Origin: Owenia fusiformis
Taxonomy: Eukaryota; Annelida; Polychaeta; Sabellida; Oweniidae
Length of the DNA stretch: 64,000 bases
Assembly: GCA_903813345.2 (NCBI GenBank)
Contig: CAIIXF020000010.1
Span: 10,282,349-10,346,348 of the forward strand
Reading direction: 5' to 3'
Every line of letters starts with the position of its first letter. Position 1 is the first letter of the stretch. Shown here piece after piece: positions 38,690-53,100 of this stretch. The notes below the pieces were generated by a model. That model searched no databases, was not told the origin of the DNA, and saw only the letters and a list, made by a program, of their open reading frames with translations. The translations under genes and the position numbers were made by a program.

Positions 38690-41177
38690 AAATTTATATC
38701 ATGAAGAATTGTGGGTTCTTTCAATTAGAGTTTCTTACTAGCTTTAGAAAAAGAGGGACATTTTTGTCTGGAAATCATTTCAGAATATAACATGCTGCTT
38801 CATGATTCTTCCTGACAGCCTGTATGGTCCTGTTATGTGAGTCGTGGTAATATCAGTATAAGATTCCTTTGAATTTTTATTTAGACCTCTAGTGTTAACA
38901 TTTCTTTCTCAGAAACCCTTAACAATTTATTCATGCCATTAACAAATGTAGAAGTGACAATTTTTCATCTGCAGCTAAATGTTTCAAAATCTGTGCATTT
39001 TCAACTGAGCAGTAACATTATTTTACAGTCTTATGGTTTCATAATAAATTGAGCAGTGCCAGTAAAAGTGTGACATCATCACAGTGCTTTATGGTTTCAT
39101 AAAGAACTGGAAAATGCATTTTTTTTAATTTATAATAGAGTGATAGTATATTTGAATTGCAATACAGAACCAAGTATCATTCTTTTTAAGGATATATGCA
39201 TTCATGCGTGTACTAACCCATTCGGATAGTTTCTTCTGGCTCCACTGTATATTTTTGTATGGAAAACTACATGTACATACACTCAAGCTTTTAATTTTCC
39301 AGTAAGAATAATACAGGATTCTTTATTCCTTAAATAAGTAATATAGACAATTTTGGCCCACCCTGTACATTAAATTTCTTAATAGATTCTTAATTTGTAT
39401 CATTACCAATTTCTAATATTAAAGCTACAAACAAATGCTTAGGACACAACAATTTTTATTGAATTTACTGGTCACAAAAACACATGTCAATATACTCTTA
39501 ATAATGATATAACACACCTATAATATACAAAACTATATGCAAATTAAGAGTCACTGACATCACTTCCTGTATATATATTAAGATGGCAGCACAATTGAAA
39601 ATGGTAAGTGCATTATAAAATGTCCGCAAGTTATGGAAAATTCGAGAAATATAATAGTTGCGAAATTCCCCCAGTTTTAATTCGCAAAATTTAATAGTCG
39701 CGAAATTCCAAGGAAATTCCCGGGGATTTCAATGTTGACAATATTTTCGTCCAGTGCTGGGTGATAATAGGTAAAAACTTGACATTTTGAGTTTTGAAAA
39801 AGAGAAATTAGAAGAGAGATCGTTATTACTGTATTAAAACGAACATTCTATATGAAAAGGCTTATTAATAAGAAGCCCAAACCATTGGTTGGAGGAACAA
39901 CCATGGCTGGTATTAGTGGGAGTACAGTATATTGGTTGCAACAACAATATACCAAAACATAAGCAAGGATTAAGGAATGTACATTGAAGTAAATGTCACA
40001 CACCATTTAACTGTTACCATATCTGTGTATGAGAGTATGTGTTTGATCTTAAAGATACATTGAGACATAGGAGATCACAATTAAGATCTTCTGGTCTTTT
40101 TGCATGTTGAGTCGTATCACATATTCATCTACTGACCAATGAAGAAGTCTTAAACCTTAGCTGTCAGTGTTAATTTAATGATTGTACTGTCCAATCAAAT
40201 AACTTTAACCGAAACTAATTAAATCTGCAATTTGAATATCCCGAGGAAATCCTGTCATCTGATTGGTCGTTAGGTTTGTTTATCATTATGGTCACATGAC
40301 CAAGGGAATTCTCCGAATGGCAGTTCTGGAGATTCTAAAAAAAATTCAAAACCCACTCTGAATCTGATTATCTGCTTGGGTTCAAGTCACATGATGATGC
40401 TTGTGTCACCTTTGATACAAATCAATATTCCAATAAAAAAGTGAGTAATGTTATTGAATGAATTAAAGAGTCTCCAGAAATATAGATTTCTAGGATGTAA
40501 TATTCATGTTTTCTTTTTTCAGTAAATATTTAATAATGGTTTTTCAATGCTATTCAGTTCATCTGGCGACAAAAGGATGAATAATGGCAGACATTTAAAC
40601 ATGAGATACAGATGATGCCAGATGATGCCAGGATTCTATGTCACATGATGTAAAAAAGCCAACTGCTAGAAATGTCACTGGGGTTGAATAACATATGTAG
40701 TACATGAATGTTGCTATTGGTGCTAATTTCCTTGTTGCAATCATAGTATGCGCCACACCCCATAGCACATTCTCAAACTTTTACATATACAGTAATTTCA
40801 GATCATGTTTCTTCAATTTACATTTTTTCCATTTTTATAAAATGAAACAGACATTATTATAATTTGTTGCTATTATATGGAGTAAAATTAGAAAAGCTTT
40901 TTTTACTCAAGTGTTGATCCATGTACCTCCAAAGAAGTCCTTCTATGTTGAGATATACTGGAGACAACTGTCAGGCTACCACATTGACACCCCCCCCCCT
41001 TGTTTACTAGTAGTACAGCACTAATTGTGCTATATTAATTGGTAAGTGGTCATTTTGGACTAAATTGTAGTTGCATCAATGACATTAGAGCTCCCTTTTT
41101 TCAATGAATGATACCTAGAATATATTTTTGAAAATATGACTGATTTTTACAATGCAACTGTTAATTCATCTATCTGT
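38690..41177. other. Interval between ULK3 exon 5 and the opsin 3' end
   Basis: Searched for the expected next ULK3 segment (the region after VILY, usually ALFGxxPFAS) without success. It contains a foldback-family fragment near 39540-39600 (GACATCACTTCCTG, AAGATGGCAGC), a repeat at 40240-40400 shared with TBCA intron 1, and a C run at 40990. Otherwise AT-rich DNA. Confidence 0.4.
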
Positions 41178-44100
41178 TCATATATCAGAGGGCATCTCCA
41201 CTCCATATTTACTTTTTAGCGACTTCATTTCAGTTGTCTCTTTGAGCCCTTCCTCCGTCAAGACATATTTTTTGTTATTTTCTTTAATGATGATAAGCGA
41301 TCCAGCTTGACGTAAACTTTTTAATAAACTCTCCATTTCTTGTTTGTCGCAACTTGAATCAGATGGCTTTCTTCGCCGATCCGACTCTCGTCTTGTTGGC
41401 CTTCCGACATCACTCTCCAGTTTACTTGTGTATGATCCAGATGCGGAAGGCATTCCTGCACTAGTACTGATCGTTGCAAAGCATGGCATTTTCTTTGCCA
41501 AAAGATGTTTAAAATTTGGATGAGTCAGTGAGTAGACAATCGGATTGTAGATGACTGCCATTTTTGCAGCAATACATGGCAAAAGAGCCACTACAGGTGT
41601 GATTTTTCCCGCATCGCCAAAAGTCCCAATCAGACTTATAACGGCATATGGTGTCCAGGTAGCTAGGTACAAACAGACAAGTATAACTATGCATTTTGCC
41701 ACCTTTTGAGCATAGGTTCTCCTTTTGTTGAAAACTCGTTGCTGATTCATTGTTCGGTCCATATTTCTAAAATCATTGTGCTGCTTACGTACGATAGAGA
41801 AGATCTTGCTGTAGCTGATGATGATAAAGCCAAGAGGGAAAATGCAGCCTATGCATAATACTCCCATTATCCAGGACTGGTACAAAGGTGTCGGTGTAAT
41901 GAAGTCTGCAGAACATGTATAACCATAGCCTTCTGGGACATATTCATTCCAGCCAAGCAAAGGAGCAAAGGCCCAGAAAGCAGCATGCAACCAAATGAAC
42001 ATACAGATGCTGAATGCACGCTCTTTCGTAATTTTCCTCTTGGCAGTAAAAAGTGTACTTATCGCAAAGTAGCGGTCAACAGCTAATGCAGCCAATGTTG
42101 AAATTGATACTAATCCAGATAGTACCACCGAAGCAGCGTATATCTTGCACACTACAAATTCAGAAAAACAGATTATTTCTCTTTGATTTATTATTAGGAC
42201 CATATATCAAGTTTAAGGATGAAGAAATCTCAATGATATTTTTGAAAATGCGTTCTAATATGCAAATACGTACAAGAAATTACTAGTACAGTTAAACCTG
42301 TGTATAGTGAACATGTTTTTGCCAAGAAAAAACATTCAGTGTTGGTAGGTGTTCACTACATAGAGTGTTCTTTATACAGAAATCAGTAGAGTATGTGCAG
42401 AGGAGGGTTGTCTACTAGAGACAGGTGTTCGCTAGATAGAGGTGTTCACTAAGACAGGTTTTACTGTATGTGCGCTTGAAAAATTAAAATGGCAGCATGC
42501 TCATTAACTCATATTTAGATTTATCTCTTATTTTGATACATGTACCAATGGAATATTTAATTGGCTTTGTCAATAAGTTGGGAGATGTGATAAGGTCTTA
42601 AAATGCCTGAAATTCATACAGCAAAAGAAAGAGCTGCAAAATCTGTTTAAGCCCTTACAGATTTTTCTCTATGATATAAAATTTGAATGAACTGTCTTAA
42701 TTTTTTGAAATTTCAGTTCAATTTAGATTGTTGCCAACATCCTTGTTTCCTTCAATCTTTGCTCTTTCCGTTCCTGTCAACTCTATTTTACTTTTTACAA
42801 TTGGACCTTGACATAGTAATGACTCACTGACATCTCCGAAAACCCATCTTCCCTGCATGCTAGACACTCCATTCAATGGACAGCCCAATGCAGCAACATA
42901 AAGATCAGATATGGCCAGATTCAAGACAAAGATGTATGACGGCTTTTGTAGCTGCTGCCTCCTTGAAACAAACAAAATACATGAAATGGTAAATATTTGT
43001 CAGCTGAGTTGTTAAGTTTATTATAATACTTTCAGGGCGTGCAATCGTGGCATAAGCAACCCCAAAAAAAGATTTGTTTTGAATTTTACAAAAATTAAAG
43101 CAACTTCCTTCAAAATTGAGCTAGAAGCTTCAAATAAAAAGCCTTTCTTTTTCTATCTAATCATAATGGTTCTATTTTTATTGGTTATGTGGGGGGGAGG
43201 TACAATATGGCAGACAAGGAAAGATTTTCAATTTCTGACAGTTAAAATTACTTGATAATGTTCAAACAATTGCAAAAGTGTGAACTGAATTCAAAATCAA
43301 ATCAGAACAATTTTTCTGTGAGCCTGAATGTGAACTGAGTTAGAAATCAAGACAGTGCTCACTTGAGTCAACTCATTGAATCAACAGACATTTACAAACA
43401 TTGCAACATGACATTGACATTATACATGGATCTGAATTTAAGAGAAGAGATATAGTCTTTTCAGCTATGATGAAAAAAAAGTAAAACTTTACAGTGAATA
43501 CCTGTGGCACTTTCACAAGATGATATTCCACCTAGCCTTAATGGAATGAAATATTCGATCAATACTCACTAATCATGAAAAATTATTTCATTCACTTTGA
43601 GTTAAGGTTAGGAAACATGGCAGACATGAAAACAATTGTCTGCCTTAAAAAATCAAAATTAATTGGATATGTGATCACTAGTAACACAAAAATTGATTAA
43701 ACATTCAATTAAAGTTTGTCCAAATTGTTAGAGGAGACTTGGAGCGATTTCGACTTACCATATGTACAAAAATGTGAGCTGAATACAAAATTATTATAAA
43801 AATATTTTCTTATAGAATTGTTACCATTCAAAGGATGATCATAACATTAACGATGTGTGATTTTGTTATAATTTTTTGTTGAATAGTTTAAGAAAAAAAT
43901 GTGCTCAATAGTTCAACATATCGCTACCAATCCAAGTCATCTCATTAAGGTGGGACCCAGTCCGTCAGCATACCCAGCACGATACTATTGCTTAATTATT
44001 AATGTAGTTTTTCAAGCTCAAAGACACCCATACATACAAATAATTATGATGTAATAATAATGCAAATGTATTTGAATATTCATGTACGAAGAAATATTTG

Positions 44101-47100
44101 CATCTTCGGGCATTTACAGTTGGGAAATTTAGCGTATTGCATTTGAAATATTTGAGCGCTAGTAACGTCATGGTTTCTATGACATGGGAAAACAATGGCG
44201 CTCAAATTTACGTGCAGCATCATGAAGTATATGGCGATGAATGATTGAATTTTTTTAAGTCATATTGTTATAATTCTTTCAAAACATAGTAAAACTAATT
44301 AATCTTAAGCACATAGTTTGTTTGTTCTACATTAACAGCATATGAAAAATATGATGTGATGTAAACACTAGTTGAGTCCTGATCACTGTGTACATGGTTA
44401 CCGACACGTCACATCTAATGTTGCTCAAAATATAATTAAATGTTTCTCGTCGCACTATTTATATTTGTAAATACGTATTACTCTGTATTTATGTCTAATA
44501 AATTCAAAAATGACTTTTGTTCGTTTTATTACTTCGTAAAATTGTATCTGTAAAACGTTTTAGATTATCCTTTTTATTGGCACGACTTTCGTCCTAGTTG
44601 TTATCACTTTCGCTTTCGTATGAGCTTCGTCTAGTTATATTTTCTTTGCCTTTTTTACATTTTTTATATATGAATTGTTAATTCGTCATGCTAAAATGTT
44701 TGATAAGAGATATCTTAACATCCGAGAATTTTTAAAACCGAGTGCAACTGGCCCATTGGCAACACAATCAATGCCCAATGTCGGGAAGAGTGCAATAATG
44801 AGTGCGAAGGGGCGTGTCCCCAGGCGTGTTATATGTCGCCAGTTGAGTCCCCGGGGTTGAGACAAAATGCTGTATAGGTTTACGGCGACTGATCGTCGCT
44901 AATGAAGGCGTTATGAAGGTATGCACTTAGAATTATTATTAAAATGAAAAACATACTGGCAAGTTACGTCTGTGAGTCCTTCACAATAGAGTGCCGCTTG
45001 AGACTGCAAAAAAAGCTGAACAATCAGAATGCCTGATTTATCAGTATGTCCTATAAGCGCATACTCTTTGATTCTCGAGAAACGTCTCCACGCTCGAATT
45101 TCACCTATCTATCACTAGTGGATCGCTTTAAAAGTGATACCATCGAGAAACGTGTTTGGTCAGCTTCACGATGACATTATTCTTTTAGAAATCGACAGAG
45201 AAATAGAGAAGAAAAAGATCGAGTATGTGCCATTTCTAAAACTGGCGTCGAGTTTGAAAACCTAAAAGTGGATTCGGACTGCAAGAAATCCGACCAATCA
45301 GAAAGCAGCATTTCTTAAGTGAAACTTGGAATTCAAGCAATCGGCTTTATCCTCGATTTCCTCCGTTTTCTCGTAGTTCATCACCACAAAAATGGCACCA
45401 CATGGAAGACATCGTTCCTATCTAAACCATGGTTGTTTTTATTTAGAAATCAGTCAATAAACAGCGGGGCCATAAACAGATAAATGCAATTTCTTAAACA
45501 GGCAGTTTAGACTGAGAATAGTGGATTCAGACTGCAAAAACTTTATGCAAATTAGCTAGTTCACTCTGGGTTAGTAGGTCGCATATCTAGGTTAGTAGGT
45601 TAGTTCTGTCAAGGCCGCGCGTATATCGCTATATAAACAGAATGTCTTGGTCCGCTCGACTGCATTATTCCGACTGAAAAACTGGTAATGACGAGAGTGG
45701 AGAATAATGTCTGGCTATAGTAAAGGTACCAAACATGAAACATTCGGGCACGGCAATCCACCTCATCGTATTCGTATCCACTGTACTTTTCTAGAATCAA
45801 AATATTTAGGAAAAGTTTATGAAAAGATGTTCTATCAAATTAGAAGAGTTGTTGAAAAATTAGAAGAAGAATTCATCAATGTAAATTGATGTTAACGTCC
45901 ATATGGTAATTTTGTTTTGCAAAATATTTCTTATCACCAATATTGAAGGAAATAAAAGAAATGCAATATAGCTTACAATACATGTATAAGGTACTTTAAA
46001 ACAAGATATTGAGACTACGATTTTTATTTTCATTTTTACAAAACTCTGAGATAAGCTGGCATCATCTTGGCGTATAAATGTTGAAGTTAAAATAACTATC
46101 AAGCCGTTTCCTGTTTCCCTGTACTCAGAGTCTAGTTATAAACTAGACGAAGCTCTCTTTAGAGAAGCGGGCTGAAGAGTAAAGTAATATATATGGTTTT
46201 CCATGGGATCTTTTATGTTTTGTACACACTTCATTGTAACTTGTGTACTCATTCAGTGAACTCAACCATCGTACTTGTTGCCGCAGACATTTGGTACATC
46301 CCGATCGCGCTATTTATTTTGTCATTCAATAATGACGATCATACCACATATGATATGCTTGACTTTTTGTTGTACGCGAGTGCCGACTTCTTGCTGATGA
46401 AACGTGAGTTGACAAAACTATATTACACATCAACAAGCGAGAACAACGTACCGACGTTTATTAACTTGTACGTACATCAATAGTACTCGAGCCTTATCGT
46501 AATGTATTTTAACTAAATCAAGTCAGACGTGCACAGTTTATTCGACAAATAAGGCTTTCTGATTTAAATATTAAACGGTGATTACAAACGTTTGATGATC
46601 ACCTTTACTTAGTGAATTGCCAAAGTGCGCAATCGGCGATCGGCGGAGCTTCTGATTATGAAAAATCAAAATAAAGAAGGTCCATAATAAATGGGCAATA
46701 CTTACCTGAAGATAAAAAAGACGATATGATTCAATGATATGATTTGACACAACGTATACGTTATTAAATCTCGGCACATGAAAAAAACAAAAGTTTCCTT
46801 TTACTTACATCAATACTTAAAATAGCAGGTAGATGAGGCGATAATTTAATCACGGACCGTGATTTAATCAATAGTTAGTTAATTTGCGATCGGCCGCCGT
46901 TGATTTAGCACGTTATTTACGGTCTTTGTACTCGGCCTATACGACGTCCTTGATTCTCAAAGACTGTGGGACGCTTAACTTTAGTGGTAGTAATTCATTC
47001 CGTTTTACTTATATTCAAAATCAACTAACTACATTTGATTTAGCAAGGCTAACCCCCATTGTCCTGGGAATCGTCTTTATCTTTGTCGGATCATTCAGGT

Positions 47101-50100
47101 GAGAAATTTATGACGTAATTCAATTGTTCTCTCCGCCAACGGATGGAATTGGATGCTGATATTTTCTCAAAATACAAGGTACTTTGACTGAATACCCTGA
47201 CTACAATTTTTGTAATCTTTTTACAAAAAACTAACATAAGCATAATCATATTCCAAATAAAGAAATGTCGAAATTTTAAAAAAATCTATCGAGCCATTTT
47301 TCTGAAGATTGAGATCTCCCGGGGGTAAAGTAAGTGTATGGTTTTCCCATAGGATTACATGTTAAATATGACAATTTAATCAGTATAGGCTCCTCAAAAA
47401 TACGATCTTTGAACCTTGCTTACTGTATCTAAACTTATTTTATTCTTTTTAAAATTTCTACAGCATATGTACACCACTTGTTTACATACACTTTGCAATT
47501 TTCAGGAAAATCTATCGAGGATTTTTTTTGGCTGACGGACCTGAGGTCCCACCTTAATCATACAACTTACAATATCTACTGTTGTGTCAGGCCCGTAGCC
47601 AGGGGGGTTCGATGGGTTTGAGGGAAAAAAATCTTTCAAAATCATGCAGTTTTTCACCATTCAGAGCACTTTTTAAGTGATTTTGGCCATTTTTGGACCA
47701 AAATTGTCACAAGTGAACCCCTTGGAATTTTTCAAAAAGTGAACCCCCCTTGGAAAATCCTGGCTACGGGCCTGTGTGTTTTTATTTAATTGTCAAGATA
47801 TGATGCACTCTTGTCAGAATCATAAGTCCTTTTCAGCTCTTACTCAGCAGAACATATTTCACTAACAAAACCTTCAAAAGACTTATCTATACTTGACAAC
47901 CCAGGCTTGATAGGTCATTTGTCTCATTGGATAACTTTGTGATATGAAATTTTCTCGATCTTTCATGATACAATCCTTTGCAAAAACTTGTGTTCGTAAG
48001 AAAATAGAAAAAAAGGTCGGCTAAAAGGGAACCATTTTCTTTCTCCATATATTGGTATTTCTTTAATTTGGTGTTAAACTGTATTCTCAAACTAGCTTGA
48101 CATAAATATAATCAATCGAAAAGATCAAGACCTTATGAAACATGCCGATCACTAGAAAATAAAGCTCTAATTGAATTACAAATACATCTGTCTTTTTTAA
48201 TGAATCCAAATATTTCCTCTTTCAATTTGGGACGGATGTGAAAATTGTAGAAAAATCCCAAGTGGAAATGCATTAAACTCGAGAATTTTGCTACATAAAA
48301 GGTCTTATTATTAACATTATGATTTGAATATTCAGTTAATAAATGACAAATACCTTAAGCATTATAACAAGGTTTGTCAGCTAGGACTTTTTAAGGTAGT
48401 AATTATGCACTGGCAATAGGTGGCTCCATGCTGGGAGCAATGATTTAAGGAGTGCTCAGCTATAGGACATACGCATTTTGTGAAACCTCATTCAATTTTT
48501 TAATTTATACATATCAGTTAGCCTTAAAGTGATACGAGGATGCTGTCTTTTTGGTCAATAGAGAGATTTTGCACATAAGTGAAAGTATAACATATGTTTA
48601 TGCCTACAGTTATACATTATAACCATAAGTAGAAATAATTTTGATTATAATGTTTTATTGATCGATTTGAAGGTCATTTTCATCGAAAAGAAATGGTTTT
48701 CTTAGCCAAATTCCTCCATTATATTGATTCGATACTAATATAACTGCCAATTATTGCTGTCATTCTAGACCAATAATTATGTCTAAACTAAGATGATTAT
48801 TTACCGGGGTACTCACTTATAGCCAACATTTTATAATCAATGGCTACTTATAGAACCATAGAGCTACCTGACAAATGATGACATAGTACACAAAAATCAT
48901 AAGTTATAAACATTAGGGATTTATCTACACGCTATAATCAGAAAATCTCTTTCATATTTCATTATATTTCATTATGAATTCAACTTTGTCACTTCTTAAA
49001 AAGTTTATTTTCTACCTACCTTTGTACTTAAACATACTTCAAAAAGGTCAAAATTGAAAACTATTTATTTTTCATGAAGCTCATTAAGGTCAAATGTTAT
49101 ACTTAAAAAATAATATCTCTTAATATTTTTTTATGGAAAAATAACTCATTTGTGGGAAAGTTTTCAACAATTTTTTTATCACTTTTCAAAAATTGCCCGA
49201 TGTTCATGAAACCCCTCTTTGATAAACTTTTTAACCAGCAGACTTCAAGAATGATATTACATCCTTCTTCCTGATAATTTCTCCTTTCTAATGGTATATG
49301 AAAACCCTGGGATGAACAGCATTATTTATATTTATTTAACCTTCTTTGCTCAACTTATGTTTAGAAGTGGTGACATATTGTTATTATAGTCTCCAACTTT
49401 TTGTGGATGTTGTTGGGCAGTTAGCGTTTGGCATCTGTAACAAATTTTTACAACTTCTGTTATCACGGCAACAAATAAGTTAACTGGTAACAGTTTGTAA
49501 TCATTTGCAACACTTTAAAAAGTAGCGTTCACATGGATTTGAAACTTTTGTTGTCAACCCCTATAGACATGTTACGACAAGGCAACAAATAAGTCTACTT
49601 GTAACATTTTGTCATGTTAATTCTTTGTTTGTAGAAGTATTTGCAAATATTCTCTTGAGGAATCAGGGATTGATATGGATTAGTCTACAGGGTGTCCCGA
49701 AAGTATGGGGTCCCCCTAGGCAGACATATACCAATGTCTCCATGGTATGTGTCATATATAATTTTAAAGCTTATCCAAAGTTACATTGATTTGCCAAGTA
49801 TCATGGTTCAACTCACAAATGGTAAAAAGTTACATGCATTTCAAAACTTAGCGTTTGGCCAAAAATATAGTTCAATTCAGTATCCTGGAAACAGCCCTGA
49901 CCTGAATGTGACCTAAAATATGGGTGCTATTGTCGAAGATAGAATGGATATTGTGTTCAAAAAGAGGACGTCAGGGGTATATACTCAAAGGAAACTCTTC
50001 TAAAATACCTTAAAAGGTTTTATAAGGATTACAAAATGCCACATCCCTATTTGAAGCGCATTTAAGGTCATATATGGAAAGCATTGCTGCTGTTAACATG

Positions 50101-53100
50101 GCCTAGGGAGACAATGAAATCGACTATTATTTTGGTGTAAAACTGACTTTAATTTTGGCTAAACCCTAAATTTTGAAATACCTGTAACATTTTACCATTT
50201 GTGAGTTGAACCATGATATTTTTTGGCAAATCAATGTAACTTTGAATGAGCTTTAAAATGATATATGACAAATACTTTGGAGACATTGGTATATGTCTGC
50301 CTAGGGGGGCCCCCATACTTTCGGGACACCCTGTACATTCATTACTTTCTATGATTAACAAACTCAAGTCATTCATCAAAAGTTACAGTAACAGCCATAT
50401 GTCATTTCGACCTGATTACTGAAAGAAAAGAAAGTTATTTTGACCTTAAATTGATTAATTAAACAATGTAAACATTCTTCCAAAACAGCACAAACAGGAT
50501 ATCGAAAATGATTTGTCATAAGACGTAAATCTATTTGTGATTGATTAGATAAAAGAATGATAAAGTAATAATAACTAACTGAAAGTTTATGATACAGGCT
50601 GAATAACTTTTATTTTTATGGTATGATATAAAAGTTGAAAGTAAACAAATGCGTTAAATTTTTTGAATGAAATGTCATCTACACTATTTCTGAGTTTTAA
50701 AAATAAACATTATTGTTAGTACCTCAGTTGAAATACTCGATTTTGATTGGTCAACGAGCGGTGAATAATTTTAACTGTACACCGCGCAATGCATTGCCGG
50801 TGAATAATATTCCCAGCATTCCACTAAAATGACGTCATTATCAGATGATAAAATGGCCGCCGTTAGCACTAGCCGTTTCAAAAATGTTGAAGATGAGGAT
50901 ATTATTAGTCTCTTAGAGAGTAAAGAAAAATCTAAAACTTTGTACAAAGCTGTTAGTGGACTTCACCCAGGAGAGTAATTTGACTCCATTGAGTGAACTT
51001 ACTGCCGATATACTGAAATACAACATGAACGTCTCGAGGGTCTGGATCCAACTTCAAGTCAACTTCAAGGGTCAGAAAAATCTAAGATATTCTTCGGACT
51101 AACAAAACAATTATAGACCTCTCCATTCGGTTTACTGTCAAAATTATATCCCTCGACTGTAAACCTCTACCTACGGTCTCGGTTTACAGTCTCGGGATAT
51201 AATTTTGACAGTAAACCTCTGGAGAGGTCAATAATTGTATATTGTAACTTTCCATATCCAAATCTACATCATGGTATAATCAAATGTAATTATCATTATA
51301 AGTGACAGAATCATTTTGCATTTCACATTACAGGCCCATCCAAAGGATTTCCAAAGAGAAGGGGTGATTTTGCACATGGATGGGTTGTGCCACAGATACA
51401 CTTACTCAAAGATACATAGATCATGTGTAGTGCCACAAGCTAGAGGGTCTGAGGGGCATGCCCCACATAAAAATTTCTCTGGTACATTCTGAGCATATCT
51501 GTTAGCTATATTTGCATAATTAAATACAAATCTCTAAAAAAAAAATTTTGGGTAAAAAAGATGGCCCCCCCCCCAATGCCCCTCCCCCCTTTGGATGGGC
51601 TTGCATTAGCATTGTAAATGTAATACTTCATACCTATTTTCAGCACCATTTCATGAAAAAAGTAATCTGTTAATCTTATATTTCTGTTACATTTTTCGGA
51701 CGGTTATTTTAGTCGGCATCGAATACTAGTGAGCTGTCATATCATACGTATTCATCTAACTTGATCACAGTCGCATCTGTTTCTCATTCAGCATGTGATT
51801 ACCCTATAGAAATAATTAATCTACGAATAAGATTGTTGTCTAAAGCATAAATGAATACGATTCATTCACCAGTGTCTATGAATGAAGCATTTACGCTAAA
51901 CGTCCATTATTAGACAATTGCTGAGTCAGACAAATTTGTAGTAAGACGAGTCTCAATTGTTGATCCATTATTGCAATTTTAATGACTTAGTTAGTTTTAG
52001 CAAACATGATTTAAGTTTAGCCTGACCTTGGATTGTCTTCACATTATTGATTTCTGGATCAAGGTAATAACATATGTTACGACGTTGAACAGCCTTGAGA
52101 AATCGTACCAGGAATTCCATAGATCAATTCATTAGTATAGCTTGTGGTGTAATTTCCAAATTGAGACCCAACAACAATAAAAGAAAAAAACTTATTAAAA
52201 ATACCACATTTGAGATGAATAATCTTTTTGTTTGAAAACATTGCTAACGTTTTTAATTTTTCACATCACAAAGATTCCGCACCCATGCATGTTTTCTATA
52301 GCAGGAAATTGATTTGATTGATCAATTTTTAATTATCCATACCAGGACAGACAGATATATCATCAAATTCAATTAATAAATGGATTATATAGAATACAAG
52401 CCAGGCCAGAATGAGGTATAATAGGTAAAACAGTTCTTCAAATTTAAGGTGTGAATGTACATATGTAAACCTTGTTTTCAAATGTATTGAGCAAAAGAGC
52501 CGCAACTAGCGTAGAATCCAATGTTGACTCCTTTCTTTTTTCAAAATTTTCATATTCTTTATGCAATTTCATTAAAATCTTGAGTCCTAATAAACAACGC
52601 AATGACAGACAATCCTATGTGATTCGACTTTTGATGTTTAAATATTTGCCACTTTTAGAATTTTTTTTCAGTTTTCTAGGTCTGCTTTTGATGTTAGAAA
52701 CTATTCAACTGCTCAATTGTAGGTGGTCCAATTCAAATCTGATTTTCATATCATATCAATAACTGGGAATTTGAGTAGTAATTATTAACTAATTAGCAAA
52801 TATTTGATGGATTTAAGCATTTATTCAGAATTAATATAAATTATACTGGGCTTCTTTTAGTCCCATCAGAAAACCATCCATCAAATATAGAAAATATCGC
52901 TTAAAAAATAATCAGTATCATTTATCATTTAACAAAGATCTGTTGAGATTCGAATCGTAATTTATGACTTCTGTTATTATTGTCTTCTCAGAATCTGATC
53001 GGATTGACCTTATCTGTTGGCAAAGTTACATATCCAAGACATATTTCTCTGAAATCCAGGAGTATATTCACGTTCTATGAAATGTGTGCACCTTAAACAT

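Noticed and set aside
44675-44860. 61-codon frame in the TTAA element
   Set aside because: No domain or conserved context; the frame length is not remarkable in this slightly GC-richer segment.
45707-45889. Histone H4-like start (MSGxxKG)
   Set aside because: Similarity stops after seven residues; none of the H4 core is present.
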